In this document: positions 26,575-34,518 of the stretch, piece by piece | Position numbering within the stretch: the stretch's first letter is position 1 | Layout of the letters: every line of letters begins with the position of its first letter | Assembly (NCBI RefSeq): GCF_006974105.1 | Contig: NZ_CP036282.1 | Span: 1,054,001-1,118,000 of the forward strand | DNA length: 64,000 bases | Direction: 5' to 3' | Source of the DNA: Rhodoferax aquaticus | Lineage (GTDB): Bacteria; Pseudomonadota; Gammaproteobacteria; Burkholderiales; Burkholderiaceae_C | The notes under the pieces: generated by a model | Seen by the model: the letters and a program-made list of their open reading frames with translations, nothing else | What the model was told of the DNA's origin: nothing | Database searches by the model: none | Translations under genes and position numbers: made by a program

Positions 26575-26835
26575 ATGTTCGATAAATCTGGCCAGTGGAT
26601 CCACCTGGAGACCTTCGACGAATTCGACAATGGTCTGTCTGATCTGATTGACCTGTGGTCGAGTACCGAGAAAACGGCGACGCAAGCCGCCAAAGAAGCG
26701 GCACTCGCGCACTTCAAAGAAGACCTAGAGGCCGCCACCCTCCAGTGGGTCGACAACCGAGCCAAGTCCAAAAAATATGCGGCCATTGCCGCAGAGCTTG
26801 CGGAGTTTGAAGAGGCTCTCAAGCTAGGTGGATAA
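26575..26835 (+). CDS. Small acidic hypothetical protein
   Basis: An 86-residue protein, largely helical and charged: FDEFDNGLSDLIDLW, then an Ala/Glu/Lys-rich part (AATLQWVDNRAKSKKYAAIAA, EFEEAL). The ATG has GAAAGAAA in front, a passable Shine-Dalgarno. There is no signal peptide or membrane segment. It ends 60 bases before the convergent methyltransferase gene. I do not recognise a family; its composition (many Glu/Lys pairs, no rare residues) looks like real protein. Confidence 0.55.
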   Translation: MFDKSGQWIHLETFDEFDNGLSDLIDLWSSTEKTATQAAKEAALAHFKEDLEAATLQWVDNRAKSKKYAAIAAELAEFEEALKLGG

Positions 26836-26895
26836 AACCCAATAAGGCAGCCTGCGCTGCATGCCCACCTAGGCAACGGGGAGCGACCGTGGGGT

Positions 26896-28107
26896 TTATG
26901 CCGCCGCGAGTCGCCACAAGGACGTCACCTCGCGCGACCGCGCTTGGTGCAAGGCGTCACCAGCGTCCGCTGCCTTAGGGTGCAGTGGCTTGGCGTCGAT
27001 GCGGCTGATGACCTTCAAGCCGTTGGCCTCAATGGCCGCCAAAAGCTCGTCGCGGGAGCGCAAACCCAGGTGCTCGGCCAAGTTGGACAGAATCAGCCAG
27101 CCCTCTCCCTTGGGCGCCAAGTGGGCGGTCAGACCCTTGAGAAAACCCGCCAACATTTTTCCGCCCTCGTCGTACACGGCGCGTTCAACGGGGGAGCTGG
27201 CGCGCGCTGGCAGCCAAGGCGGGTTGCAAACAATCAGCGAGGCACGTCCTTCGGGGAATAGGTCTATTTGGGCCACGGTCACTTGTGCCTCTACACCCAG
27301 CTGTTTCAGGTTTTCACGCGCGCAGTCCAACGCGCGGGGGTCTTGGTCGGTGGCAATCACTGCGGCCACACCGCGCTTGGCCAGAACGGCAGCCAACACC
27401 CCAGAGCCCGTGCCAATGTCAAATGCCAACAGCGTACTTTGCCCGGTGGGCGGCTTGGGCAAATGGGCGGTGGCCACCAGGTGGATGTACTCACCGCGCA
27501 CGGGCGAAAACACGCCGTAATGCGGGTGGATGCGGTTGTTAGGGGCATCGCCCAGCGACGGAATTTCTACGCCGACCCTGCGCCATTCGTGTGCGCTGGT
27601 CACGCCCAGCAGTTCCCGCAGCGATGCCACCGAGGCCACCTCAGTAGGAGCCGCTGGCCCCCAAGCATCGGTGCAGGCGGCTTGCACATCTGGTGCGCGC
27701 CGCAGTGGCACGCTGTAGTCGGCGTTGAAGGGGATCAGCAGCATGCCCAACATACGGGCGCGCTGTGATTGGGCCAGCCGGTGCTGGTGAAACGCATCGA
27801 CGATAGGCACTTCTTGCGCTGCCTTCTTGCGCTTGCGTGCAGGCACTTGGTCGGCCCGCCGCCCCAGCGCCTGCAGCAGTTGCCTGCCATTGTGAAAGTC
27901 TCCACGCCAAAGCAGCGCGGTGCCTTCACACGCCAAGCGGTAGGCCGTGTCGGCGGTGGTGGTGTCGTCTGCTAGGACCACCTTTTTAGGGGCGGGGCTG
28001 CCCCGCTCGGAGCGCCACCGTGCATGCTGTTCTTCGCCATGTTCAGTCCAGTAAATGGTGGGCATGGCGGGGCTGGAGATGTCTGCGCCGGGAGTAGGGT
28101 GGGTCAT
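26896..28107 (-). CDS. Class I SAM-dependent methyltransferase
   Basis: About 403 residues from the ATG at 28107 (MTHPTPG); a TTG 21 bases upstream or a later ATG (MPTIYW) are alternatives. The C-terminal half is a Rossmann methyltransferase: AFDIGTGSGVLAAVLAKRG (motif I), AVIATDQDPRAL (motif II) and VCNPPWLP (motif IV). An NPPW/NPPY motif is typical of enzymes that methylate amide or amino nitrogen (PrmC, RlmG, N6-adenine types). The N-terminal 190 residues (TEHGEEQHARW, RGDFHNGRQLLQALGRR) form a separate domain perhaps for substrate recognition. The substrate is unknown. Confidence 0.8.
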   Translation of the reverse strand: MTHPTPGADISSPAMPTIYWTEHGEEQHARWRSERGSPAPKKVVLADDTTTADTAYRLACEGTALLWRGDFHNGRQLLQALGRRADQVPARKRKKAAQEVPIVDAFHQHRLAQSQRARMLGMLLIPFNADYSVPLRRAPDVQAACTDAWGPAAPTEVASVASLRELLGVTSAHEWRRVGVEIPSLGDAPNNRIHPHYGVFSPVRGEYIHLVATAHLPKPPTGQSTLLAFDIGTGSGVLAAVLAKRGVAAVIATDQDPRALDCARENLKQLGVEAQVTVAQIDLFPEGRASLIVCNPPWLPARASSPVERAVYDEGGKMLAGFLKGLTAHLAPKGEGWLILSNLAEHLGLRSRDELLAAIEANGLKVISRIDAKPLHPKAADAGDALHQARSREVTSLWRLAAA

Positions 28108-28253
28108 GGGGGTCGGTGCAGAGCACAAGAGGGAGAATGAACCCTTTTAACAGATTGAGGCGCTCGTGTGCTCCGCCCGTCTGGCCGTCGCTGGCTCCTT
28201 CATTTCGGTACGCACCGCAGTGCAACGCCTTCCACCCGGCCATTGCCATGAAT

Positions 28254-28297
28254 CGCCTCCCCAAAGGTGCTGAATTTGTGATGCCTTCGGCGAAGTG
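28254..28297 (+). pseudogene. 3'-end remnant resembling iolA/mmsA
   Basis: About 38 bases match the end of iolA (26146-26184) with six differences. The frame reads [11 protein letters not shown], against [11 protein letters not shown] in iolA, and the stop TAG is changed to TGG. Nothing upstream resembles iolA, so only the extreme 3' end survives. It is immediately followed by a dispersed repeat copy. Chance is unlikely given the eleven-residue match, but the origin (old duplicate or recombination scar) is open. Confidence 0.5.
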
Positions 28298-28348
28298 GCT
28301 GCTAGGCGCCAGGCATATGCTGCCTATGCGATGGCGTAGTTTGGTTTT

Positions 28349-28408
28349 TGATATAAATGGTCGCTAGCGCTTACGGCGTATGCGTAACTAGCTACTGAAT
28401 TGATAGTG
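28349..28408 (-). repeat. Dispersed intergenic repeat, copy 6 (inverted, degenerate)
   Basis: Read on the minus strand: CTATCAATTCAGTAGCTAG, then TACGCATACG, then TAAGCGCTAGCGACC. The order of elements is that of the family, but the core is diverged. Confidence 0.55.
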
Positions 28409-28419
28409 CGGACTTTTGA

Positions 28420-28800
28420 CTAAGCCTGCACGACGGTGGCGTGTCCCGCGGCAATTTGCCACGTGCTGTTTTCGGTACGTTGCCATATGCGTGAAAACCG
28501 CAAGTCATTCTGGAAAGGTGCACTGGCATACGTGCCAGTGACCTTGGCCCGGACCGATACATAGACAACACCACCCAGAGCCAAGACGCGTTGTTCAGAA
28601 AGCGCTATCGAGTGAAATTTCAGTGTGCCTGACTGGTGCGCTGCCAGATCTTCTTGTTTCGTGATGACAGAGCCAAAGTGGGTGGTGAACACCAAGTCTG
28701 GCGCAATGAGTGCATCCAGTGCTTGCACATCAGACGCAAGCATGGCGAGCCTCAGTTGCTCTTCGCTGTGGTTAATTTCTGTGGTGATGTTGTCCGTCAT
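28420..28800 (-). CDS. DUF4440 / NTF2-fold protein
   Basis: About 126 residues from the ATG at 28800 (MTDNITTEI). Upstream AAAGGGAG is about 12 bases away; a longer frame to 28896 is open but lacks homology-like sequence. The pattern is that of DUF4440: EEQLRLAMLASDVQALDALIAPDLVFTTHFG, TKQEDLAAHQSG, VYVSVRAKVTGTY, FSRIWQRTENSTWQIAAGHAT. These small cystatin-like proteins are often ketosteroid-isomerase relatives without known substrate. It is divergent from the MFS gene, with 134 bases between starts. Confidence 0.8.
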   Translation of the reverse strand: MTDNITTEINHSEEQLRLAMLASDVQALDALIAPDLVFTTHFGSVITKQEDLAAHQSGTLKFHSIALSEQRVLALGGVVYVSVRAKVTGTYASAPFQNDLRFSRIWQRTENSTWQIAAGHATVVQA

Positions 28801-28934
28801 TTGGAATAGCTCCCTTTCGCTGTTGTGGTGTGCCATTCCAATGTACAGCCAATGCTTTGCCCAAGCTCCGCCCCTGCGTTGGTCCACTTGAAACATGCGC
28901 TCGTTAGACTTGCGCCTTTGTTATCTCGCACACC

Positions 28935-30137
28935 ATGACGCCCGCCATCACACCCCCTGCCAGCTACGACTGGCGCACCATCACGGCGCTCAACATCGTC
29001 TCTGCGTTGGCGCAGGTGGGGCAGTTCGGAATTCTGTATGTGATTGTGCCGGTGTGGCTGGCGGAGCAGGGGCTCAATGCCGCGCAGCTGGGCTTCTTTG
29101 CCGCTTCCTTGTGGATGGGGCAGTTACCGGGCTTGGCGCTTGCGCCTGCGCTGTGCCGCAGCTTGGGGCCGCGCAGGGTGGTCATTGCTGGCTTGCTGTG
29201 TACCTTAGTCGCACTCTTTGGCTTGGCCGTAGGGGCCTGGCCTGTGTATTTGCTGTGCGGTGTGTTGGCTGGCTTTGGCATGGGCTTGCGCTGGATTGGT
29301 TTGGAGCCCTGGCTGTACCACATTGCCCCAGCGCATGCGCGGGGTCGCTTGGTGGGTTTTCATGAAACGCTGATTGCTGCGGCGCCCGTGGTGGCCCCTG
29401 TTATTGCTGGGCAATGGGGTGTGCAAGGTAACACGGTGCTGTGGGTGGGTGCTTCGTTCACCGTGTCTGCATTGGTACCTCTGGCGCTGGCCAGGCGTCC
29501 ACCGGTGGCGGATGATGCACACACGCAGCCCAGTTGGTCCCAGAGCTTGCGCAGTGCCTATGGGTATGGCATTTTTCGTGCGGGCTTGGCCATTGCACTG
29601 TTTGGTGGCATGTTGGAATCTGCCGTGGTGGGCTTGTTCGCCATCTTTGCGCAAGACCGCAGCTTTGCGGTGGGAGAGGTAACCCAGTTGCTCACTGCCT
29701 TTGGCCTAGGGGGATTTTTACTTCAATACCCCGTGGGTTGGCTTGCCGACCATTGGGGTCTTAAAGCCACAGGCGTGGTGTGCGCGGCGGGTACAGGCCT
29801 GCTAGCTGCAGCGCTGGCCATGTTGCCAGGTAGCTTTTTGGCCTATGGCGGCATGTTTGCACTGGGTGGACTCATTACGGGTTTCTTAACCTTGGCACTT
29901 GTCGCGGCCACCAAAACGCCTACGGCCGACATGGCACGCAACGTGAGTGCCTTGTCGATGGTGTATTCCTTGAGTGCGGTCGTTGGGCCAATCGTCGCGG
30001 GTTGGGCCATGACAGCCACCCACAGCCAAGCGCTTATGTGGTTTGCAGCCTGCGTGGCGGTGTTGATGGGCTTTGTGCTGGTCTATCAGTCGCAGGGCGT
30101 GCTGGTTGTGGACGCGAACGCTTCGCAGACTAGGTAG
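28935..30137 (+). CDS. MFS transporter (YcaD-like)
   Basis: A 400-residue protein with twelve predicted transmembrane segments in two halves separated by a hydrophilic loop (RRPPVADDAHTQPSWSQSL, near residue 190). Motifs: LGFFAASLWMGQLPG in TM2, GPRRVVIAGLL (the TM2-3 loop), FGMGLRWIGLEPWLYHIAP and GRLVGFHETL in TM4-5, resembling YcaD and related drug or amino acid exporters of the MFS_1 group. The substrate is unknown. It stands alone downstream of the divergent DUF4440 gene. Confidence 0.85.
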   Translation: MTPAITPPASYDWRTITALNIVSALAQVGQFGILYVIVPVWLAEQGLNAAQLGFFAASLWMGQLPGLALAPALCRSLGPRRVVIAGLLCTLVALFGLAVGAWPVYLLCGVLAGFGMGLRWIGLEPWLYHIAPAHARGRLVGFHETLIAAAPVVAPVIAGQWGVQGNTVLWVGASFTVSALVPLALARRPPVADDAHTQPSWSQSLRSAYGYGIFRAGLAIALFGGMLESAVVGLFAIFAQDRSFAVGEVTQLLTAFGLGGFLLQYPVGWLADHWGLKATGVVCAAGTGLLAAALAMLPGSFLAYGGMFALGGLITGFLTLALVAATKTPTADMARNVSALSMVYSLSAVVGPIVAGWAMTATHSQALMWFAACVAVLMGFVLVYQSQGVLVVDANASQTR

Positions 30138-30301
30138 CGCGCTGGCCTAGCCATGTTTCAGCTGTGGCCAGCCGCATTGCAAATTTCTGCGTTGCTCATT
30201 ACCTCGGTGTGGGATGGCGCCTTTACGCCTCGCCAGCGACGCACAGCCTGTACTTGCGCAGGCCGAAGGCGTTGGTTGCCCCCGGCGTATTGAGCCTAAG
30301 T

Positions 30302-31009
30302 TCAGGTCACTGACAAGCCACCGTCGACATCCAGGACCGCACCACTCATAAATCCGTTGGTGACAGCCAGCACAACGACTTGCGCGACTTCATAAGACTC
30401 TGCAGTCCGACCCACCGGAATTCGGGCGGCAGCGCCAGCGAACATCTGCTGCTTATGCTCTTGGGGCAGGTGATCGTAAGCCTCTGTATCCGTCAGGCCT
30501 GGCGACACAAGGTTCACCCGTCGAGGCGCAAGTTCTTTGGCCAAGGTGCGGGTGGCGGATTGAAGTGCCCCGTTAACCACGGCCAAACCTAGTGTGCCAG
30601 GCAATGCCACGCGCCCGGCGGCACCGCCCAGAAACGTAATGGAGCCATTGGCCGCCATGACTGGCAATGCGGCTTGCGCAACGCCGAGATAGCCCATCAG
30701 TTTCATTTGCAGCGCCGTGACGATGGCACCCATGTTGACGGCTGAGAAGGCGCCCCATGCAATGTCGCTGCTGCCCGCCAGCACTAGGTTGTCCAGAGCA
30801 CCGAGCTTATCGAAGGTCGCCGCAAACGAAGTGGGTTCTTTTAGATTCAGGACCACTCCATTGGCAAGCGAACCCAAACGGGTGACGGCCTTGTCAACAG
30901 ACTCCGGGCTTAACCCTGTAATGGTTACGCGGTGCCCCAATTGCAGTAACTGCTGGGCTGTGGAAAAACCGATGCCACGCGTACCGCCCACGATCAATGT
31001 GTGTTTCAT
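30302..31009 (-). CDS. SDR-family protein lacking the YxxxK motif
   Basis: About 235 residues from MKHTLIVGG (31009). The Rossmann start GGTRGIGFSTAQQL is intact and should bind NAD(P). GSITFLGGAAGR holds the equivalent of the catalytic Ser region, but the Tyr-x-x-x-Lys position reads LAVVN, so both catalytic residues are replaced, as in a known divergent SDR subgroup. ELAPRRVNLVSPGLTDTEAYD and SGAVLDVDGG complete the fold. It follows the F420-reductase-like gene after 17 bases and is probably in one unit with it, divergent from a LysR regulator. Confidence 0.85.
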   Translation of the reverse strand: MKHTLIVGGTRGIGFSTAQQLLQLGHRVTITGLSPESVDKAVTRLGSLANGVVLNLKEPTSFAATFDKLGALDNLVLAGSSDIAWGAFSAVNMGAIVTALQMKLMGYLGVAQAALPVMAANGSITFLGGAAGRVALPGTLGLAVVNGALQSATRTLAKELAPRRVNLVSPGLTDTEAYDHLPQEHKQQMFAGAAARIPVGRTAESYEVAQVVVLAVTNGFMSGAVLDVDGGLSVT

Positions 31010-31026
31010 ATCTGCCACCGTGGTGC

Positions 31027-31692
31027 TTACGCTTTTTGACCCAGCAGGCTAAAGCCGTGGGTCCAATGGTTGTTGCGAAAGCCGTAGCTGATCCACACCA
31101 TGGCCAAGGGCTCCAGCAAGCGGCTGGCCGTGATGTCACCCATGTCGATCGGCGCGCGCCAGCCAAAGGCAAGTAGCAATGCACCTACGTGTGCTTTGGC
31201 CTCGGCGTCATTGCCGGCAATCAGCATGTCCGGTGTTCCATCCAGCAGCTTGGGGTGCACCATGTGGCCCGCGGTGATGATGTTGAAAGCTTTGACGACT
31301 TTGGCGGTTGGCAAGAGGCGTTGCACGAGCTCGCCTGCAGAGTCGGTATGGCCAACGGCCAGGGTTGGTGCACCGGTGGAGAAGTCCAGTGGATTGCTGG
31401 GGTCAATAACCAGTTTTCCAGCCAGGTTCTCAGCGCCAGCAGCCAAGACGCCTGCCTCTAGGCCCGACCATGGCAGTGCCAAGACCGCCACGCTGCTCGC
31501 ACGTGCGGCCTCACTGAAGGACGCAGCCGTTGCCCCGGGCACGGCAGCCAAGGCCTGAACCGTTTTTTCGCCTTGCGCATCGCGGGTGCCGAAGACGACC
31601 GCATACCCCAGCTCTGCAAAGCCCTTGGCCAGCGCGATGCCGACCACGCCATTGCCGAGGATGGCCACTGTTTTAGGGTTGGTGTTTGTCAT
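31027..31692 (-). CDS. F420-dependent NADP oxidoreductase-like protein
   Basis: A 221-residue NAD(P)-binding protein of the PF03807 group. The dinucleotide motif is AILGNGVVGIALAKGFAELGY (residues about 9-29), followed by VVFGTRD. VLALPWSG, LVIDPSNPL and VVKAFNIITAGHM are family motifs around the nicotinamide. Such proteins are widely annotated as NADPH-dependent F420 reductases, although many bacteria that carry them lack F420, so the real acceptor is uncertain. It is first gene of the pair with the SDR; its start is 123 bases from the LysR start. Confidence 0.8.
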   Translation of the reverse strand: MTNTNPKTVAILGNGVVGIALAKGFAELGYAVVFGTRDAQGEKTVQALAAVPGATAASFSEAARASSVAVLALPWSGLEAGVLAAGAENLAGKLVIDPSNPLDFSTGAPTLAVGHTDSAGELVQRLLPTAKVVKAFNIITAGHMVHPKLLDGTPDMLIAGNDAEAKAHVGALLLAFGWRAPIDMGDITASRLLEPLAMVWISYGFRNNHWTHGFSLLGQKA

Positions 31693-31754
31693 GGTGATTT
31701 CCTTTGAAGTGAAATAGATGGTGGGTGATAACGGACTGAAGTGTCAGCGTATTG

Positions 31755-31794
31755 ATTCGCAATGTGAATAGCACTCATGTGCCGCATATTCACA
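31755..31794. promoter_or_regulatory. Candidate LysR operator region
   Basis: Two symmetric elements: ATTC-N7-GAAT (31755-31769), a T-N11-A type box, and TGTGAATA (31763-31770) facing TATTCACA (31787-31794) across 16 bases. They sit between the divergent LysR gene and the NAD(P)-protein pair, as LysR auto-regulation expects. Confidence 0.5.
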
Positions 31795-31815
31795 ACCTCA
31801 TGTTTACAATGTGCC

Positions 31816-32766
31816 ATGGATGCAACCCAACGTGTGAGAGCCATGCTGTCCTTTGTGCAGGCGGCAGACCGTGGCAGTTTTGCGGCCGCTGCGCGTGCGC
31901 TGGGCATCAGCTCAGCGGCGGTTGGCAAGAACGTGGCCGGTTTGGAAGGCGCCTTGGGCGTGAGGCTGATGAACCGCAGCACCCGCTCTTTGCAACTCAC
32001 CAGTGAAGGGCAGGCGTTCTTGCAAGGTGCACGCGAGGCCATTGACGCGCTGGACGCGGCCATTGATACCGTGGCCGCGCAGCGGGCACATCCGCAAGGA
32101 CGAGTTCGGGTGTCGACCAGCAATGCCTTTGGGCACCGCTACTTATTGCCTTTGCTACCGCGTTTGGCAGAAAAGTACCCCGCTATCGTGATGGAACTCG
32201 ACTTTGATGACCGCAAGGTGGACATCGTGCGCGATGGCTTTGATATTGCGGTGCGAGGAGGTCAGCTGACCGACTCCAGCCTGGAGTCTCGGCACATCTG
32301 CAACCTTGTCACTGTGTTGGTTGCCGCACCTAGCTACTTGGCAAAGTTCGGCGTACCTAAACGGGTGCACGATTTAGACCACCACCGCTTGATTGCTGTG
32401 CGCTTTTTGACGGGCCAAACCTCCGCATGGACGTTTGCCGTTGCGGGTGCATTGCAAGAGCGTTTGCCTGAGCCATGCGCCCTGGTGGTGTCCGATCCTC
32501 AAGCTGCAGTTGAAGCGGCGGTAAGCGGTATGGGGATTGCGCAAATTGGTCTTCACCATGCGTGGATCCACTTGAAAGCGGGGCAGTTGAAGGTGGTGTT
32601 GGCCAAGGCGCATCACAGCGGCAGCAGGTCTATGGCCTTGCAGTATCCTCATCGTGCGTTGGTGGCTCCCCGTGTCCGAGTGACGGTAGATTTCTTGCTT
32701 CAGGAGTTGGCACACGCTGAGGCGCTGCACGCCTCACTGTCAGAGCTCCAAGCGTTTTCGGCCTAG
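31816..32766 (+). CDS. LysR-family transcriptional regulator
   Basis: About 316 residues from the ATG at 31816 (MDATQRVRAML); the open frame to 31777 looks spurious. Residues 5-65 form the winged helix-turn-helix (FVQAADRGSFAAAARALGISSAAVGKNVAGLEGALGVRLMNR). The effector domain follows (GRVRVSTSNAFGHRYLLPLLP ... IVRDGFDIAVRGG), typical of the subgroup acting on neighbouring oxidoreductase genes. It is divergent from the F420-reductase-like and SDR genes; symmetric sites in the gap support control of them. Confidence 0.9.
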   Translation: MDATQRVRAMLSFVQAADRGSFAAAARALGISSAAVGKNVAGLEGALGVRLMNRSTRSLQLTSEGQAFLQGAREAIDALDAAIDTVAAQRAHPQGRVRVSTSNAFGHRYLLPLLPRLAEKYPAIVMELDFDDRKVDIVRDGFDIAVRGGQLTDSSLESRHICNLVTVLVAAPSYLAKFGVPKRVHDLDHHRLIAVRFLTGQTSAWTFAVAGALQERLPEPCALVVSDPQAAVEAAVSGMGIAQIGLHHAWIHLKAGQLKVVLAKAHHSGSRSMALQYPHRALVAPRVRVTVDFLLQELAHAEALHASLSELQAFSA

Positions 32767-32881
32767 TCGGAGCTCACCGTGCCGCTGCCTTGTGAAGTAA
32801 TGCGATGACGGAAAATTGGCGCACATCACACGAGTCGGCAGGCTTGGCGTTTCGCTTTTTGGCAATGTGCACTTATTTCTA

Positions 32882-34495
32882 ATGAAAAACTCTGTTCCAT
32901 TGACTCATTGCCCTTGGCTTCGCTTGAGTGGCCTTTTCCTTTTTGTGTGTGGGTTGGCAGCATGTAGCACGTCTGGACGGAACGTAGATGCTCCGCAAGC
33001 TTTGCTGGTGGGCTCGCAGCACTACCAAACCAAAACGCCGTACGCACCTCTGCAAGACCTAGCCAGTTACGAAGAGCCACCGGTGGGCTTCCGCCCTGTT
33101 TACACGCAGCTGGTGGCGCGGCATGGCTCGCGTGGCTTATCAAGCATGAAGTCTGACTTGGCCATCTACAACCTGTGGAGACAAGCGCAGGCAGATGGGG
33201 CGCTGACCCCTTTGGGTGAGCGCTTGGGGCCTGATGTGCTGCAGTTGATGAAGGCTAACTTTTTGTTGGGCTATGGCGTTGAAGGCATCAGCAACCCTGG
33301 CTACGGCAACGAAAGCTTGGTAGGCATAAGTGAACACAAAAAATTGGCCCAACGCATGCTGCAGCGCCTGCCTGGATTGTGGGACGAGGTGGCCAAAGAT
33401 GCGCCGGCGCGTGAGCTGGTGGTGGTGACCTCGGGCGTGGACCGTGCGGTGGACAGCGGCAACTATTTTGTGCAGGGGCTGGTCACAGGGCTGCCAGCGC
33501 TCAACCCCTTGATTCGAAAACCTGCCGCCCCGGGCCCTTACCCGGAAGGTGGTTCGGTCGTAGCGCAGCCTGAGGGTACCAACCGATTTTTGCTCTACTT
33601 TCACAAGCTGGTGAAAGGGGCCGATGCAGTCACCAACCCCGCCAACCCCCTGGCCCGAACATACGCTGCAAGCCAAGCCTACCAACGCTACAAAAACAGC
33701 GATCCAGAGCTGCAGGAAAAACAAGCCACGCTATTGGCCACAGATGCCGCCAATCATGCAGGGCGTGCGGTGTTGGAGCGTTTGTTTACCAAAGCGTTCA
33801 TCGAAAGGCTCGCGTCGGGCCAGTACCGCTTTTCCAACAGCGGCACCATGGCTTTTGTGAGCGAGGATGGGAAGTTCTTGCCCCGTCTGACGGGTGACGG
33901 CAAAGCCACCATTGAGAGTTTGGCAGACGCGGGGACCATGTTGTATGAGCTGTACGCCATCGCCCCGGGTCTACGCGAAGAGGCCAAGCTTGATTTCTCG
34001 GTATACATGCCGCTCGCTCAAGCGAGGGTGTTTGCAGAGCTCAACGATGCCGCCGATTTCTACGACAAAGGCCCAGGCATGACAGAGAAGGGGGATGTGA
34101 GCTACAAAATGGCGCAGATACTGGTGGACGATTTGTTTGCCGAGGTGGACGCTATTGCGGATGGCCAGTTCAAGCACGCGGCCAAACTGCGGTTTGCGCA
34201 TGCAGAGATCATGATTCCTTTAGCGGCACATATGGGGTTACCGCGTGCCGGGCAGCAGCTTGGGCAGGCGTACGTGTTTAGCTATGCCAGTAACCCATGG
34301 CGCGGTGCAGAGGTCTCACCGATGGCCGCGAATATGCAATGGGACGTGTACCGCAATGGCGATAACCGGCTGTTGGTCAAGCTGCTGTACAACGAAAAAG
34401 AGACGGACTTCAAAGCCAGTTGCAGCAGCGCCAAGCTCAGTGCCACTAGCTACTTTTACGACTACGCCAAACTCAAGGCCTGTTACTACCCGTAG
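32882..34495 (+). CDS. MINPP/phytase-like histidine phosphatase, lipoprotein
   Basis: About 537 residues from the ATG at 32882 (MKNSVPL). A lipoprotein signal ends in LAAC followed by STSGR. QLVARHGSRG supplies the nucleophilic His of histidine phosphatase branch 2 (RHGxR), and VVTSGVDRAVDSGNYFVQGL is a second family block. FAHAEIMIPLAAHMGL carries the HAE proton-donor motif typical of multiple inositol polyphosphate phosphatases rather than the HD of acid phosphatases. It should act outside the inner membrane on phytate or other inositol phosphates. The next gene is another lipoprotein. The window also encodes full inositol catabolism, though not in the same operon. Confidence 0.8.
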   Translation: MKNSVPLTHCPWLRLSGLFLFVCGLAACSTSGRNVDAPQALLVGSQHYQTKTPYAPLQDLASYEEPPVGFRPVYTQLVARHGSRGLSSMKSDLAIYNLWRQAQADGALTPLGERLGPDVLQLMKANFLLGYGVEGISNPGYGNESLVGISEHKKLAQRMLQRLPGLWDEVAKDAPARELVVVTSGVDRAVDSGNYFVQGLVTGLPALNPLIRKPAAPGPYPEGGSVVAQPEGTNRFLLYFHKLVKGADAVTNPANPLARTYAASQAYQRYKNSDPELQEKQATLLATDAANHAGRAVLERLFTKAFIERLASGQYRFSNSGTMAFVSEDGKFLPRLTGDGKATIESLADAGTMLYELYAIAPGLREEAKLDFSVYMPLAQARVFAELNDAADFYDKGPGMTEKGDVSYKMAQILVDDLFAEVDAIADGQFKHAAKLRFAHAEIMIPLAAHMGLPRAGQQLGQAYVFSYASNPWRGAEVSPMAANMQWDVYRNGDNRLLVKLLYNEKETDFKASCSSAKLSATSYFYDYAKLKACYYP

Positions 34496-34518
34496 CTACG
34501 GTGCGATACTGCGCCACT

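Noticed and set aside
26896..26940. Possible tRNA or small RNA near short intergenic regions
   Set aside because: I looked for cloverleaf arms and CCA-type ends in the gaps of the window and found none that fold convincingly.
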